Shown piece after piece: positions 8,320 to 18,161 of a DNA stretch of 64,000 nt. Each line of letters begins with the position of its first letter. The first letter of the stretch is position 1. The stretch comes from Prevotella sp. (GTDB lineage: Bacteria; Bacteroidota; Bacteroidia; Bacteroidales; Bacteroidaceae), in assembly GCA_024695815.1 (NCBI GenBank), contig JAILHK010000011.1, forward strand, positions 1 to 64,000. Reading direction: 5' to 3'. The translations under genes and the position numbers were made by a program. The notes below the pieces were generated by a model that saw only the letters and a program-made list of their open reading frames with translations, searched no databases and was not told where the DNA came from.

Positions 8320-11300
8320 ATGAGTAAAACAGCTAAACGGATAGGGATAGTGATCCTCATTCCAGTTTTATTGTTTCTTTTGCTCTTTATATTAATATAT
8401 GTACCACCCGTGCAAAACTGGATGGTACAGCAGGTGGCACGTATGGCTTCGGAACAGACGGGCTACGATATTTCCGTGGAACATGTTGACTTGGACTTCC
8501 CTCTGGACCTGGGCGTGGACGGCGTGGTGGTGAAGAGCGAGACTGCCGACACGATGGCTGACATCAAACGTGTGGTGATAGACGTGAGACTATTGCCACT
8601 GGTGGTGGGCAACGTGGTGGTGGACGAGCTGAGCATCAGCGAGGCAAAAGTGAACACCTTGAGTCTGATACCCGACATCCAAGTGAAGGGTGTGATGGGA
8701 CGACTGCAACTGGCACCAAGCAAGATTCACCTGACGGATGGTAAGGCAGACTTGAGCACCATTTCACTGGACGACGCCAACGTGACGGTGCTGATGAGCG
8801 ACACAGCAGCCGTGGATACCACGGAGTCAGAGCCTCTGCTATGGCGCATAGGCATCGAGAAACTGGCTGTAAAGAACACGCAGGTGGCACTGCACATGCC
8901 TGGCGATTCGATGTTGGTGGGCGGCTATATCGGTGAGGCAAATGTGCTGGACGGCGATATAGACCTGGGCAAAGAGGACTATAAGATTGGGCATTTTGAA
9001 TGGAAAAACGGTCGGGCTTACTACGACCTGCCTTATGAACCGCGTATGCAGCGGGGCTTGGACTATAGTCATATTGCACTGAACCACATCAACGTGAGCA
9101 TCGACTCGATTGCCTTCAAGAGTCCTCTAACAAGACTGATTGTCAGACAGGCTGCACTGAAGGAGCAAAGCGGACTGGAGATTACCGAGCTGCGCGGCGC
9201 GGTCAGCGTGAGCGACACGAATGCTAAACTGGCTTCGCTACTGCTGCGCACACCGCTGTCGGACATCAGCGGCAACGTGGATGTGGACTATAGTATTGCA
9301 GACTCTATCAACCCGGGACAGATGCACATCGACATGCTGGCGCACCTGGCAATGAAAGACATGCTGCTGTTTGCACCCGACGTGGACGCAAAGATGATGC
9401 GACACTGGCCTGCCATGCCCCTGACACTGAAAGGGCGTATGGACGGCAACCTGACTGAAGCGGAGATTCACGAGCTGGTGGCAGAGCTACCGACGGCATT
9501 CCGCATGGAGACCTACGGAAAGGTGGGCAACCTGTTGGACACAGACAAGTTGTTGGCACAGCTGGACTTAAGGGCTGAGACCTACAACATGAGTTTCCTG
9601 ACACCAATGTTCGGTCTGCCAGCAGACATACGCATACCGGGCGGACTGACTCTGAACGGCGATGCTGACATCAACGGACCGCAATACAATGCGCACCTGT
9701 TTGCCCAGCAATGGCCGGGAGAGCGTAGCATGATGGCAGACCTGCAGTTTAACAGAAAGACGGAGGCTTATGAGGCTGACGTCGACATACACAGACTGGA
9801 CCTGCATGCTTTCATGCCAAAAGACTCGCTCTACGACCTGAGCGCTACGCTCTTTGCCAAAGGACAGAGACTGGACTTCCAAAACCACAATGCATGGATG
9901 GATGCAGAAGGTGAAATCAGCAAGTTGCAATACGGCAAGCTACAATTGGACAGCATTCTGCTGATGGGACACCTGAAGAACGGACACGGACAGCTGGAGG
10001 TGAACGGCAGAAACCGCGTGTTCAACGGCGACATCTGTCTGGATGCGCGCATCGGTCAGAAGGAGGCTATCTCACAACTGGGCGTCAGCACGCAACTGAA
10101 CTTGCTGGACCTTTATGCGCTTGGAGTGATGAAAGAGCCTCTGCAGATAGGATTGGCGGGCAACTTCAACGTGAACAGTGACCTGAAAAAGAGTCATAAG
10201 CTGAGCGGACTGTTCAGTGATATCTACCTGCGAGACTCTGCCAACACGTTCCATCCGGAGAACCTGGGTGTGCTGATTAGTGCACAACCAGACACCACGT
10301 ATGCACGACTGCAGAACGGCAACCTCATCGTGAAGTTTGATGCCAGCGGCAACTATGAGACGCTGATAGACAAACTGACCGTACTCGGCGACACCATCAT
10401 GGAACTGAACAATCGCAGGGCAATAGACCAGCAGGCCATCAAACAGTTGTTGCCAACCATGCGACTGTATGTAACAAGCGGTAGGGAGAACCCATTGGCG
10501 GACATCCTGCGTGTGTCGCAGAACATTGACTTCAAAGACCTGGCAATAGACCTGAGCACCTCGGCTGAGAGGGGCATAAACGGCCAAGCACATGTTTACG
10601 GACTGAATGCCGACTCGACCCGCATAGACACTATACTGGTGACACTGAAAGACAGTGATCACGGACTCACATTCCAAAGCCGAGTGGCCAACAACCGTCG
10701 CAACCCGCAGTTCGTATTTACTGCTACCGCCGACGGACTCTTGCAGGAACATGGTCTGAGCCTGGGCATACGCTTCTACGACAGCAAGGGCGACCTTGGC
10801 TTGCGACTGGGTACAAAGGTGGAAATGGAAAACGATGGCCTGCGCTTCACGCTGATGCCTAAAAGACCGACCATCGGTTATAAGGAGTTTGCACTGAACG
10901 AAGACAACTTCCTGTTCTTGCGCAATGACTTCAAACTTCAGGCAAAGGTGGACTTGTTGGCCGACGACGGAACAGGTATCAAGGTGTATTCAGAGAATCA
11001 GGACTCGACACTTCTGCAGGACTTGACCGTCAGTCTGCACCGCTTTGACCTGGCACAGCTCACGGCAGCCCTACCCTACGTGCCACGTATCACAGGACAA
11101 CTGGACGGCGACTACCACTTGATGATGAATCAGCAACGGCAGATTTCTGTAGCCAGCGATATGCAGGTGCAGCAGATGACCTATGAAGGTAGTCCGATGG
11201 GTACCATCGCCACGGAGTTTGTATATCTGCAACGTGAAGACCAGACGCACGCCGTGGAAGGTACGATGATGCAGAACGGACGAGAGGTAGCCACGCTGAA

Positions 11301-12933
11301 GGGTAATTATCGAAACAAGAAAGAAACGGGTGGAAAGGAGCAATTGGATGCGAACTTGTCGCTGATGCATGCACCACTATCTCTCATCAACGGTTTTATA
11401 CCCGACCAGCTGATTGGTCTGGAGGGATATGCCGAAGGAGACATCAGCGTGAATGGCTCACTGGACAAATTAGACATGGACGGCGAGGTGATGCTTGACT
11501 CGGCCTACTTGATCAGCATCCCCTACGGCATCCGTCTGCGATTCGACAACGACCCCGTGTTGATACAGGACTCTAAGCTGCTGCTGGAGAACTTTACGAT
11601 GTATGCCTACAACGACAACCCGCTGAATATCCAAGGTGTCATTGACTTTGGCGACATGGACAACATGAGCATGGATGTGCGCATGAGAGCCACGAACTAT
11701 CAGCTTATCAACGCGAAACAGACTGCAAAATCACTGGCCTTCGGTAAGGCTTTCGTGAACTTCTTTGCCGTGATGCGCGGTCCGATGGACCGACTAAAGG
11801 TGCTGGGTAAGCTGGACGTGCTGGGCACCACGGACCTCACCTATTTATTATTAGACTCTCCACTGTCAACAGACAACCAGTTGGACGAGCTGGTAAAATT
11901 CACCGACTTCAACGATTCTACACAGACGGTCATTGAACGTCCGGCTCCCGAGGGCATGGACATGGACCTCCGCATCAGCATCGACCCAGGTGCGCACGTG
12001 AAATGCGGACTCAATGCAGACTTGAGCAACTATGTGGATCTGTTTGGCGGCGGCGACCTGCGTATGCGGTTCAACAACACGGAGAGCCTGACGCTGAACG
12101 GCAGATACACGCTGACCAGCGGTGAGATGAAGTACTCGCTGCCTGTCATCCCGCTGAAGACGTTCACCATACAGGACGGCAGCTACGTGGAATTCACGGG
12201 CGAGGTCATGAACCCCACACTGAACATCACGGCCACAGAGCGCAACAGAGCCAGTGTGGGCAGCGAAGGACAGGCATCGAGAAGTGTGCTGTTTGACTGC
12301 GGCGTGGTGATCACACAGACACTGAACAACATGGGACTGCAGTTCATCATCAATGCCCCCGAGGATATGAGCATCTCGAGTGAGTTGCAGGCCATGACAC
12401 CCGAACAGCGCGGTAAGTTGGCGGTAACAATGCTGACCACAGGTATGTACCTGGCCGACGGAAACACCAGCGGTTTCTCTATGAACTCGGCACTGAGCTC
12501 ATTCTTGGAAAGCGAGATCAACAACATCACGGGCAACGCCCTGAAGACCGTTGACCTGAGCGTTGGTCTGGACAACAGCACAGATGCCACGGGACAGATG
12601 CACACAGACTACTCGTTTAAGTTTGCAAAGCGATTCTGGAACAACCGTCTGAAAGTGCAGATTGGCGGAAAGGTTTCTTCGGGAAGCGAGGCACAGCAGA
12701 ATGGCCAGAACCAGTCGTTCTTTGACAACGTGTCCATGGAATACCGACTGACGCCGACATCGAACCAATATGTGAAGTTGTTCTACAATCAGAACATCTA
12801 CGACTGGCTAGAGGGTTACACCGGTGAATATGGCGGTGGCTATATCTGGAAACGCAAACTGGACTCGCTGTGGCCACGCAAAGAGAGCAACGACAGCATC
12901 AAGACACCACGACTATATGAAAAGAAGAAATAA
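8320..12933 (+). CDS. tamB: TamB-like translocation/assembly protein
   Basis: About 1537 residues from the ATG at 8320; the ATG at 8311 is an equally possible start. An N-terminal membrane anchor (IGIVILIPVLLFLLLFILIYV) is followed by an AsmA/TamB-like start (VPPVQNWMVQQVARMASEQTGYDISVEHVDLDFP). Then comes a very long repetitive beta-rich body and a C-terminal DUF490-type domain (residues about 1150-1490, with LNGRYTLTSGEMKYSLPVIPLKTFTIQDGSYVEFTGEVMNP split over several strands). Proteins of this type form a lipid-conducting groove or bridge between inner and outer membranes. The next gene overlaps it by 17 bases and encodes a BamA/TamA-type barrel, the expected partner. Confidence is high for family, moderate for exact start. 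Confidence 0.9.
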   Translation: MSKTAKRIGIVILIPVLLFLLLFILIYVPPVQNWMVQQVARMASEQTGYDISVEHVDLDFPLDLGVDGVVVKSETADTMADIKRVVIDVRLLPLVVGNVVVDELSISEAKVNTLSLIPDIQVKGVMGRLQLAPSKIHLTDGKADLSTISLDDANVTVLMSDTAAVDTTESEPLLWRIGIEKLAVKNTQVALHMPGDSMLVGGYIGEANVLDGDIDLGKEDYKIGHFEWKNGRAYYDLPYEPRMQRGLDYSHIALNHINVSIDSIAFKSPLTRLIVRQAALKEQSGLEITELRGAVSVSDTNAKLASLLLRTPLSDISGNVDVDYSIADSINPGQMHIDMLAHLAMKDMLLFAPDVDAKMMRHWPAMPLTLKGRMDGNLTEAEIHELVAELPTAFRMETYGKVGNLLDTDKLLAQLDLRAETYNMSFLTPMFGLPADIRIPGGLTLNGDADINGPQYNAHLFAQQWPGERSMMADLQFNRKTEAYEADVDIHRLDLHAFMPKDSLYDLSATLFAKGQRLDFQNHNAWMDAEGEISKLQYGKLQLDSILLMGHLKNGHGQLEVNGRNRVFNGDICLDARIGQKEAISQLGVSTQLNLLDLYALGVMKEPLQIGLAGNFNVNSDLKKSHKLSGLFSDIYLRDSANTFHPENLGVLISAQPDTTYARLQNGNLIVKFDASGNYETLIDKLTVLGDTIMELNNRRAIDQQAIKQLLPTMRLYVTSGRENPLADILRVSQNIDFKDLAIDLSTSAERGINGQAHVYGLNADSTRIDTILVTLKDSDHGLTFQSRVANNRRNPQFVFTATADGLLQEHGLSLGIRFYDSKGDLGLRLGTKVEMENDGLRFTLMPKRPTIGYKEFALNEDNFLFLRNDFKLQAKVDLLADDGTGIKVYSENQDSTLLQDLTVSLHRFDLAQLTAALPYVPRITGQLDGDYHLMMNQQRQISVASDMQVQQMTYEGSPMGTIATEFVYLQREDQTHAVEGTMMQNGREVATLKGNYRNKKETGGKEQLDANLSLMHAPLSLINGFIPDQLIGLEGYAEGDISVNGSLDKLDMDGEVMLDSAYLISIPYGIRLRFDNDPVLIQDSKLLLENFTMYAYNDNPLNIQGVIDFGDMDNMSMDVRMRATNYQLINAKQTAKSLAFGKAFVNFFAVMRGPMDRLKVLGKLDVLGTTDLTYLLLDSPLSTDNQLDELVKFTDFNDSTQTVIERPAPEGMDMDLRISIDPGAHVKCGLNADLSNYVDLFGGGDLRMRFNNTESLTLNGRYTLTSGEMKYSLPVIPLKTFTIQDGSYVEFTGEVMNPTLNITATERNRASVGSEGQASRSVLFDCGVVITQTLNNMGLQFIINAPEDMSISSELQAMTPEQRGKLAVTMLTTGMYLADGNTSGFSMNSALSSFLESEINNITGNALKTVDLSVGLDNSTDATGQMHTDYSFKFAKRFWNNRLKVQIGGKVSSGSEAQQNGQNQSFFDNVSMEYRLTPTSNQYVKLFYNQNIYDWLEGYTGEYGGGYIWKRKLDSLWPRKESNDSIKTPRLYEKKK

Positions 12934-15310
12934 CTATATAGCATGCTTACTGTTGATGGTGCTTGCCGGTGCTTGCTCCACCACGAAAATGGTACCTGAG
13001 GACGACAAACTGTTCACAGGACTCACAAAGATTGAATATAAGAACTATGTGGACGATGACTACTTCATCGAGACACAAGAGGAGATAGAAGCAGCCTTGG
13101 CCACAGCGCCTAACGGTGCGCTGTTTGGCTCGAGCTACTACCGCACGCCGTTCCCCTACAGGCTGTGGATATACAACTACGCACATGGCTCTAGTGGAAA
13201 ATTCAAACAGTGGCTGAACAAATCGTTTGGCAAGGCACCAGTATTGATGAGCCAGGTGAACCCGGCTCTGCGCGCCTCGGTGGCTCGTTCGGTGTTGAGA
13301 AAGAACGGATATATGCATGGCGACGTCACTTACCAAGAGGTGCCTCAACGCAACAGGAAGAAGATGAAGATTGGCTATACCGTGGTCCTCGACACACTTT
13401 GTACGATAGACACGCTGCAATACGTCAACTTTCCGAAAGCAATGCAAGCACTTATCGACTCGACTAAAAGCGAGGCGAAGATTGTGAAGGGCTCGCCTTT
13501 CTCGGTGGCATCGCTCGATGGCGAGAGAAGCAGACTGAGTCAGCTGTTCAGAAACAATGGCTACTATTACTACCAACCGGGATATGCCTCGTATCTGGCA
13601 GACACTTTTGACATCGCAAACCGTGCGAAGCTGCGTCTGCAACTGGCCGACTCGCTGCCACAACAGGCCCTGCGCCCTTGGTATGTGGGTAATGTGAGGG
13701 TGAACCTTAAGAAATCTTTCCGCGAGGAGATGACAGACAGCATAGGACGTAGTTTTCTGAAGGTGTTTTGGGGCGGCGACAAGAAGCATGCGCCCATCAG
13801 ACCGCGCGTCATCTTCCGCGACATGAAACTGCGTTCGCGCAAGGCTTTCAGTTACGACGACTACATACAAACGGTGCAGAAGTTGAATGCCACAGGTGTT
13901 TTCTCGTCGGTGGATCTTCAGTTTGCACCGCGCGACCGCGACACGTTAGACATGACCTTGAACTGCACTTTCGACCAGCCATGGGATGTGTACTTGGAAG
14001 GTAACTTCGTCAACCGCACCATCGGGCGCATGGGACCTGGCATAAAAGCTGGTATTGTACGTAGAAACGCATTCCGTGGCGGAGAAAAGTTAGACATCAA
14101 CGTGCATGGCTCGTATGAGTGGCAGACCAGTTCGCAGGAAAGCAACATGAACACGTATCAGTATGGTGCGGATGCCTCGGTAGAGTTTCCGCGCATTGTG
14201 GCTCCTTTTGTCAGCGAACGACTGAAACGCGATAAAAATGGACGCTTCAAGAGACCTCGCCGCTTCTTTGCCACACCATGGACCATCGCCAAGATTTCTA
14301 CCGACATCGTGAACCGGCCTGACTACTATAAAATGCATATCGTCAGCGGTGAATGGACCTATCGATGGCAGAAGAGAGAGAGCACCCGACATGAGTTCTC
14401 TCCCCTGACACTGAAATATCAGTTTATCAACACTCGTACCCAGCGATTCGACGACATGCTGAGCCAGAATCCGTACTTGATGACCTCGATGGATGACTAC
14501 TTCATCCCGAAGATGCGCTATACGCACATCTATCAAGGGTCGTCGAAAAAGCACCGTTCACCAGTGCATTGGGAAACCGTCGTCGAGGAATCAGGTAATG
14601 CGGTGGCTCTTTATGACGTGCTGGTAAAAGGGCATAGCTGGAACGAGAAGGGGAAAAAGCTCTTCAAGAATCCATATTCACAGTATGTCAAAATAGAGAC
14701 AGACCTGACAAAGACATGGAAGATAGACAACAAATCACAGCTGGTAGGTCACCTGAATGCTGGACACATGTGGTGCTTTGGCAATTCAAGCGAGGCGCCT
14801 TTCAGTGAACGCTTCTATGTAGGTGGCGCAAACAGCATCCGTGCGTTCACAGTGCGCAGCATTGGTCCCGGCGGCTTTGGAGGTAATGTCAACAAGCAGA
14901 TGTCGTACTTATTGCAAAACGGTAACACCAAACTGGTTATGAACCTGGAATACCGCTGTCAACTGTTCGGCAGTCTTTATGGTGCCTTTTTCCTTGACGC
15001 CGGCAACGTGTGGAGCAGTTCAGACTACAGTATCGACAAAAACAGTGCTACAAACAGCGAAGAAGAGACATTCATAGAGGATTGGAACAAGGCCGCCAGC
15101 GAAACGAAATTCGAACCTAAGAATCTGCTGAAACAGATTGCCACCGGCACGGGTCTTGGCCTACGCTACGACCTTGACTTTCTGGTGGTGCGCATTGACT
15201 GGGGCTTCGGTCTGCACGTGCCCTACGAAACATCAAAAAATGGTTATTTCAACATCCCACGTTTCAAGGATATGCACTCACTGCATTTTGCCATAGGATA
15301 CCCATTCTAA
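12917..15310 (+). CDS. tamL: Lipoprotein BamA/TamA-family outer-membrane barrel
   Basis: A 797-residue protein starting at the ATG at 12917; the frame upstream is not signal-like. The signal peptide ends in a lipobox (LLMVLAGAC), so this is a lipidated BamA/TamA homologue, a form known in Bacteroidota as TamL. Residues 30-420 hold POTRA-like segments, and the rest is a 16-strand-type barrel with the conserved SERFYVGGANSIRAFTVRSIGPG block (about residues 630-655) and a C-terminal strand ending in FAIGYPF, an outer-membrane insertion signal with terminal Phe. It overlaps tamB by 17 bases, so the two are translated together. Presumed role: outer-membrane protein or lipid assembly at the cell surface with TamB. 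Confidence 0.88.
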   Translation: MKRRNNYIACLLLMVLAGACSTTKMVPEDDKLFTGLTKIEYKNYVDDDYFIETQEEIEAALATAPNGALFGSSYYRTPFPYRLWIYNYAHGSSGKFKQWLNKSFGKAPVLMSQVNPALRASVARSVLRKNGYMHGDVTYQEVPQRNRKKMKIGYTVVLDTLCTIDTLQYVNFPKAMQALIDSTKSEAKIVKGSPFSVASLDGERSRLSQLFRNNGYYYYQPGYASYLADTFDIANRAKLRLQLADSLPQQALRPWYVGNVRVNLKKSFREEMTDSIGRSFLKVFWGGDKKHAPIRPRVIFRDMKLRSRKAFSYDDYIQTVQKLNATGVFSSVDLQFAPRDRDTLDMTLNCTFDQPWDVYLEGNFVNRTIGRMGPGIKAGIVRRNAFRGGEKLDINVHGSYEWQTSSQESNMNTYQYGADASVEFPRIVAPFVSERLKRDKNGRFKRPRRFFATPWTIAKISTDIVNRPDYYKMHIVSGEWTYRWQKRESTRHEFSPLTLKYQFINTRTQRFDDMLSQNPYLMTSMDDYFIPKMRYTHIYQGSSKKHRSPVHWETVVEESGNAVALYDVLVKGHSWNEKGKKLFKNPYSQYVKIETDLTKTWKIDNKSQLVGHLNAGHMWCFGNSSEAPFSERFYVGGANSIRAFTVRSIGPGGFGGNVNKQMSYLLQNGNTKLVMNLEYRCQLFGSLYGAFFLDAGNVWSSSDYSIDKNSATNSEEETFIEDWNKAASETKFEPKNLLKQIATGTGLGLRYDLDFLVVRIDWGFGLHVPYETSKNGYFNIPRFKDMHSLHFAIGYPF

Positions 15311-15353
15311 AGGTGTGAGACAGAGACTCATAAGACTCTTTTCCAAAAAATCA

Positions 15354-15385
15354 TTTGGTTACTTCAACAATAAATAGTACCTTTG
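15354..15385 (+). promoter_or_regulatory. Promoter of the nucleotidyltransferase gene
   Basis: TTTG at 15354-15357 and TACCTTTG at 15378-15385 are separated by 20 bases, matching the Bacteroidota primary sigma-factor promoter. The start codon is at 15423. Confidence 0.75.
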
Positions 15386-15422
15386 CAGCATTAAAATTTC
15401 AACTATCAAAAAAGAAGAAACA

Positions 15423-16364
15423 ATGAAGCCAACTTTATTCTTGCTCGCTGCTGGCATGGGCAGCCGCTACGGTGGCCTGAAGCAGCTCGATGGTCTGGGC
15501 CCCAATGGTGAGACTATCATGGACTATAGTATCTACGATGCCATCCAGGCTGGATTCGGCAAAATCGTATGGGTCATCCGTAAAGATTTCGAAGAGCAGT
15601 TCCGCACACAAATTCTGGCTAAATATGAAGGACAGGTACCTTGCGAACTTTGTTTCCAGGCCCTCGACGCACTGCCCGAAGGTTTCAAAGTACCTGAAGG
15701 ACGTGTAAAGCCTTGGGGAACCAACCACGCAGTGTTAATGGGTAAGGACGTTATCAAGGAGCCTTTCTGCGTTATCAACTGTGACGACTTCTATGGTCGT
15801 GATGCTTTCATGCAGATTGGCAAATACCTGAGCAACCTGCCCGAAGGTGCAAAGAACCAGTATGCTATGGTTGGCTTCCGTGTAAGCAACACGCTTTCTG
15901 AGAATGGTACTGTAGCTCGTGGCGTATGTGCTTATAACGACAAGCGTCACCTGACTGACGTTGTTGAGCGCACAGAGATTGTTCGTTGCGCAGAAGACGG
16001 TTCTAATGCTGGCGATGCCAACCAGCCCATCCGCTACAAGGACGAGAACGGCAAATGGGTGGCACTCGGCGAGAACGTACCCGTGTCAATGAACATGTGG
16101 GGCTTCACTCCCGACTACTTTGAGCACTCTGAGGCTTACTTCAAAGAGTTCCTCAGCGATCCAAAGAACATGGAGAACCTGAAGGCTGAGTTCTTCATTC
16201 CTCTGATGGTCAACAAGCTCATCAACGAAGGCACCGCTACTTGCGAGGTGCTCGACACTACCAGCGTATGGTTTGGCGTTACTTATGCTGCCGACCGCGA
16301 GGCAACAGTTGCACGCATCAAGAAGCTGGTTGACGACGGTGTATATCCCAACAAGCTGTTCTAA
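15423..16364 (+). CDS. Sugar-phosphate nucleotidyltransferase family protein
   Basis: A 313-residue GT-A-fold nucleotidyltransferase. The N-terminal nucleotide-binding signature is LAAGMGSRYGGLKQ (residues 8-21), followed by GETIMDYSIYDAIQAG. A metal-binding INCDDFYG motif lies near residue 120, and GFRVSNTL and the WGF segment follow. This fits enzymes that join a nucleoside triphosphate to a sugar-1-phosphate; the sugar cannot be read from sequence. Family members usually feed cell-surface glycan synthesis. It is monocistronic, with its own promoter and a strong terminator at 16391-16425. No lipid or membrane segment. Confidence 0.85.
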   Translation: MKPTLFLLAAGMGSRYGGLKQLDGLGPNGETIMDYSIYDAIQAGFGKIVWVIRKDFEEQFRTQILAKYEGQVPCELCFQALDALPEGFKVPEGRVKPWGTNHAVLMGKDVIKEPFCVINCDDFYGRDAFMQIGKYLSNLPEGAKNQYAMVGFRVSNTLSENGTVARGVCAYNDKRHLTDVVERTEIVRCAEDGSNAGDANQPIRYKDENGKWVALGENVPVSMNMWGFTPDYFEHSEAYFKEFLSDPKNMENLKAEFFIPLMVNKLINEGTATCEVLDTTSVWFGVTYAADREATVARIKKLVDDGVYPNKLF

Positions 16365-16390
16365 GCTTTCACATAGATAACAACAAAAAG

Positions 16391-16425
16391 AATAGCGACC
16401 TCATCTTCGAAGTGAGGTCGCTATT
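16391..16425. terminator. Bidirectional terminator
   Basis: A perfect 13-base inverted repeat, AATAGCGACCTCA / TGAGGTCGCTATT, with a 9-base loop and T-rich flanks on both sides. It lies between two convergent genes (stops at 16364 and 16469) and can serve both. Confidence 0.85.
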
Positions 16426-16468
16426 TATTTTATCTCTTTAAGGACTTACGATACGAAAGCTTGCTTCA

Positions 16469-17974
16469 TTAAATGAGATGAAGTGTACCCATCATGTAAA
16501 CCAAGCCGAAACCCAATACCATAGAAATGACACCCATGATGATACCAATCTTCGACATTTCCTTCTGCTTGACATAGCCCGTAGCAAAAGCAAGAGCATT
16601 TGGTGGGGTTGAGATAGGCAGAATCATTGCTGATGAGGCTGCGATAGCCACACCGATAAGAACGGTTGGTGTACCTCCGATAGGTGCAAGCTTGTCGCCC
16701 ATTGCACCGCAGACCATTGCCAGAATAGGCATCAGCAGAGCTGCTGTAGCAGAGTTTGAGATGAAGTTAGACAGCAGATAGCAGATAGCACCACCAATGA
16801 GCAGGATAAGCAGCGGTGAGAACTCACCGAAGGGGATGCTCTCTACAGCATTAGCTGCCAGACCAGACGAGTTAAGACCATAACCAAGTGCGAAACCGCC
16901 GGCTACCATCCAAATCACGCTCCAGTTGATCTGTTCAAGGTCGCGCTTATTGATAACACCTGTGAGGGCGAAGATACAGAAAGGAATCATGGCCACTGTG
17001 TTGGCATTGATACCAGTAAAACGGTCAGAAAGCCAAAGAACTACAGTAATAATGAATGTAATAATGACTACCCACGAATGGAATCCCTTCTGCATACCAC
17101 CATCAATCTTCAGCTCTACCGTTTTCTGACTGAATGGGAAGAACTTAAGCAACAGACGCCAGCTGATGAACAGCAGCAACATAACAAGTGGGAACATGAA
17201 CATCATCCACTGTCCGAAACCAAGACCCAAATTCAGTCCCTCTGGATCGTTAAGGTACTTCAGGGCAATAGAGTTAGGAGGCGTACCAATAGGTGTACCC
17301 ATACCACCAAGGTTGGCTGCTACCGGAATAGACATTGCAAGTGCAATACGGCCCTTACCCTCGGGAGGAAGCTGATGGAATACAGGTGCAAGGAATGTAA
17401 GCATCATAGCTGCCGTAGCAGTGTTAGATACGAACATTGAGAACAGACCGGTGATGAGCAGAAAACCCAGAAGCACCATCTCACTACGTGTGCCGAATGG
17501 ACGGAGCAGCACTTTTGCCAGCTGCGCATCGAGACCAGTCTTTGTGGCAGCAATAGCCAAAACGAAACCACCGATAAACAGCATGATGATAGGATCGGCA
17601 AACGAAGCCATCACGCCTTTGTGAGAGAGAACACTACCAACTTCGTCTGGATTAACCAGCGGCGCAATACCACTGTCAGAGCAGAATAGCAGCATCAACA
17701 CGATGATAGCAATAGATGTTGCCCACGAAGAAACAATCTCTAAAATCCACATCAGCGTTGCAAAAGCAAAGATAGCAATAATGCGCTGCTGTATAACTGT
17801 TAATCCCGCAATTCCGAACCAGTCGGCCGGCATAAACCAAAGCAACAGCGTAACGATAGCCACGGTGGCTATCTTTGCCGCGGTCTTACATTTGTTACCT
17901 GGGTGATATTTACGTTCGTGACGCCATTTTCTGGCCACGTCAACAAGTTGAGTACCTATGTGTTGGTGTACCAT
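16469..17974 (-). CDS. DASS (SLC13) family sodium-coupled anion transporter
   Basis: A 501-residue integral membrane protein with about a dozen hydrophobic helices. Two Ser-Asn-Thr-type motifs mark the divalent anion:sodium symporter family: SNTATAAMMLTFLAP (about residue 190) and SNSATAALLMPILAM (about residue 405). The GMGTPIGTPPNSIALKYL and STPPNALAFATGYVK segments are also typical. Such carriers import C4-dicarboxylates, citrate or sulfate with sodium; the substrate cannot be told here. The hydrophilic N-terminus (MVHQHIGTQLVDVARKWR) is kept because a promoter sits 50 bases upstream and no other start is better placed. Single gene, convergent with the nucleotidyltransferase. Confidence 0.88.
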   Translation of the reverse strand: MVHQHIGTQLVDVARKWRHERKYHPGNKCKTAAKIATVAIVTLLLWFMPADWFGIAGLTVIQQRIIAIFAFATLMWILEIVSSWATSIAIIVLMLLFCSDSGIAPLVNPDEVGSVLSHKGVMASFADPIIMLFIGGFVLAIAATKTGLDAQLAKVLLRPFGTRSEMVLLGFLLITGLFSMFVSNTATAAMMLTFLAPVFHQLPPEGKGRIALAMSIPVAANLGGMGTPIGTPPNSIALKYLNDPEGLNLGLGFGQWMMFMFPLVMLLLFISWRLLLKFFPFSQKTVELKIDGGMQKGFHSWVVIITFIITVVLWLSDRFTGINANTVAMIPFCIFALTGVINKRDLEQINWSVIWMVAGGFALGYGLNSSGLAANAVESIPFGEFSPLLILLIGGAICYLLSNFISNSATAALLMPILAMVCGAMGDKLAPIGGTPTVLIGVAIAASSAMILPISTPPNALAFATGYVKQKEMSKIGIIMGVISMVLGFGLVYMMGTLHLI

Positions 17975-18024
17975 TTTGTTTAATGTTTTTGTAATTTTTA
18001 TAGTTGGATTATTAAAATTCGGCG

Positions 18025-18057
18025 CAAAGGTACAAAAAAAATGCTTATAAACGCAAA
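18025..18057 (-). promoter_or_regulatory. Promoter of the DASS transporter
   Basis: On the minus strand TACCTTTG (18032-18025) lies 21 bases downstream of a TTTG (18057-18054). The start codon is at 17974. Confidence 0.7.
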
Positions 18058-18091
18058 TTATTATCGCATTTTATTTTCGTACGTCTTTTTC

Positions 18092-18122
18092 TTTGTAATA
18101 ACCCAAATATTTCTTACCTTTG
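18092..18122 (+). promoter_or_regulatory. Promoter of the SDR gene
   Basis: TTTG at 18092-18095, a 19-base spacer and TACCTTTG at 18115-18122. The gene starts at 18162. Confidence 0.75.
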
Positions 18123-18161
18123 TAGCGGAAATACTATAATATAATAATGTTCTATTAAACT

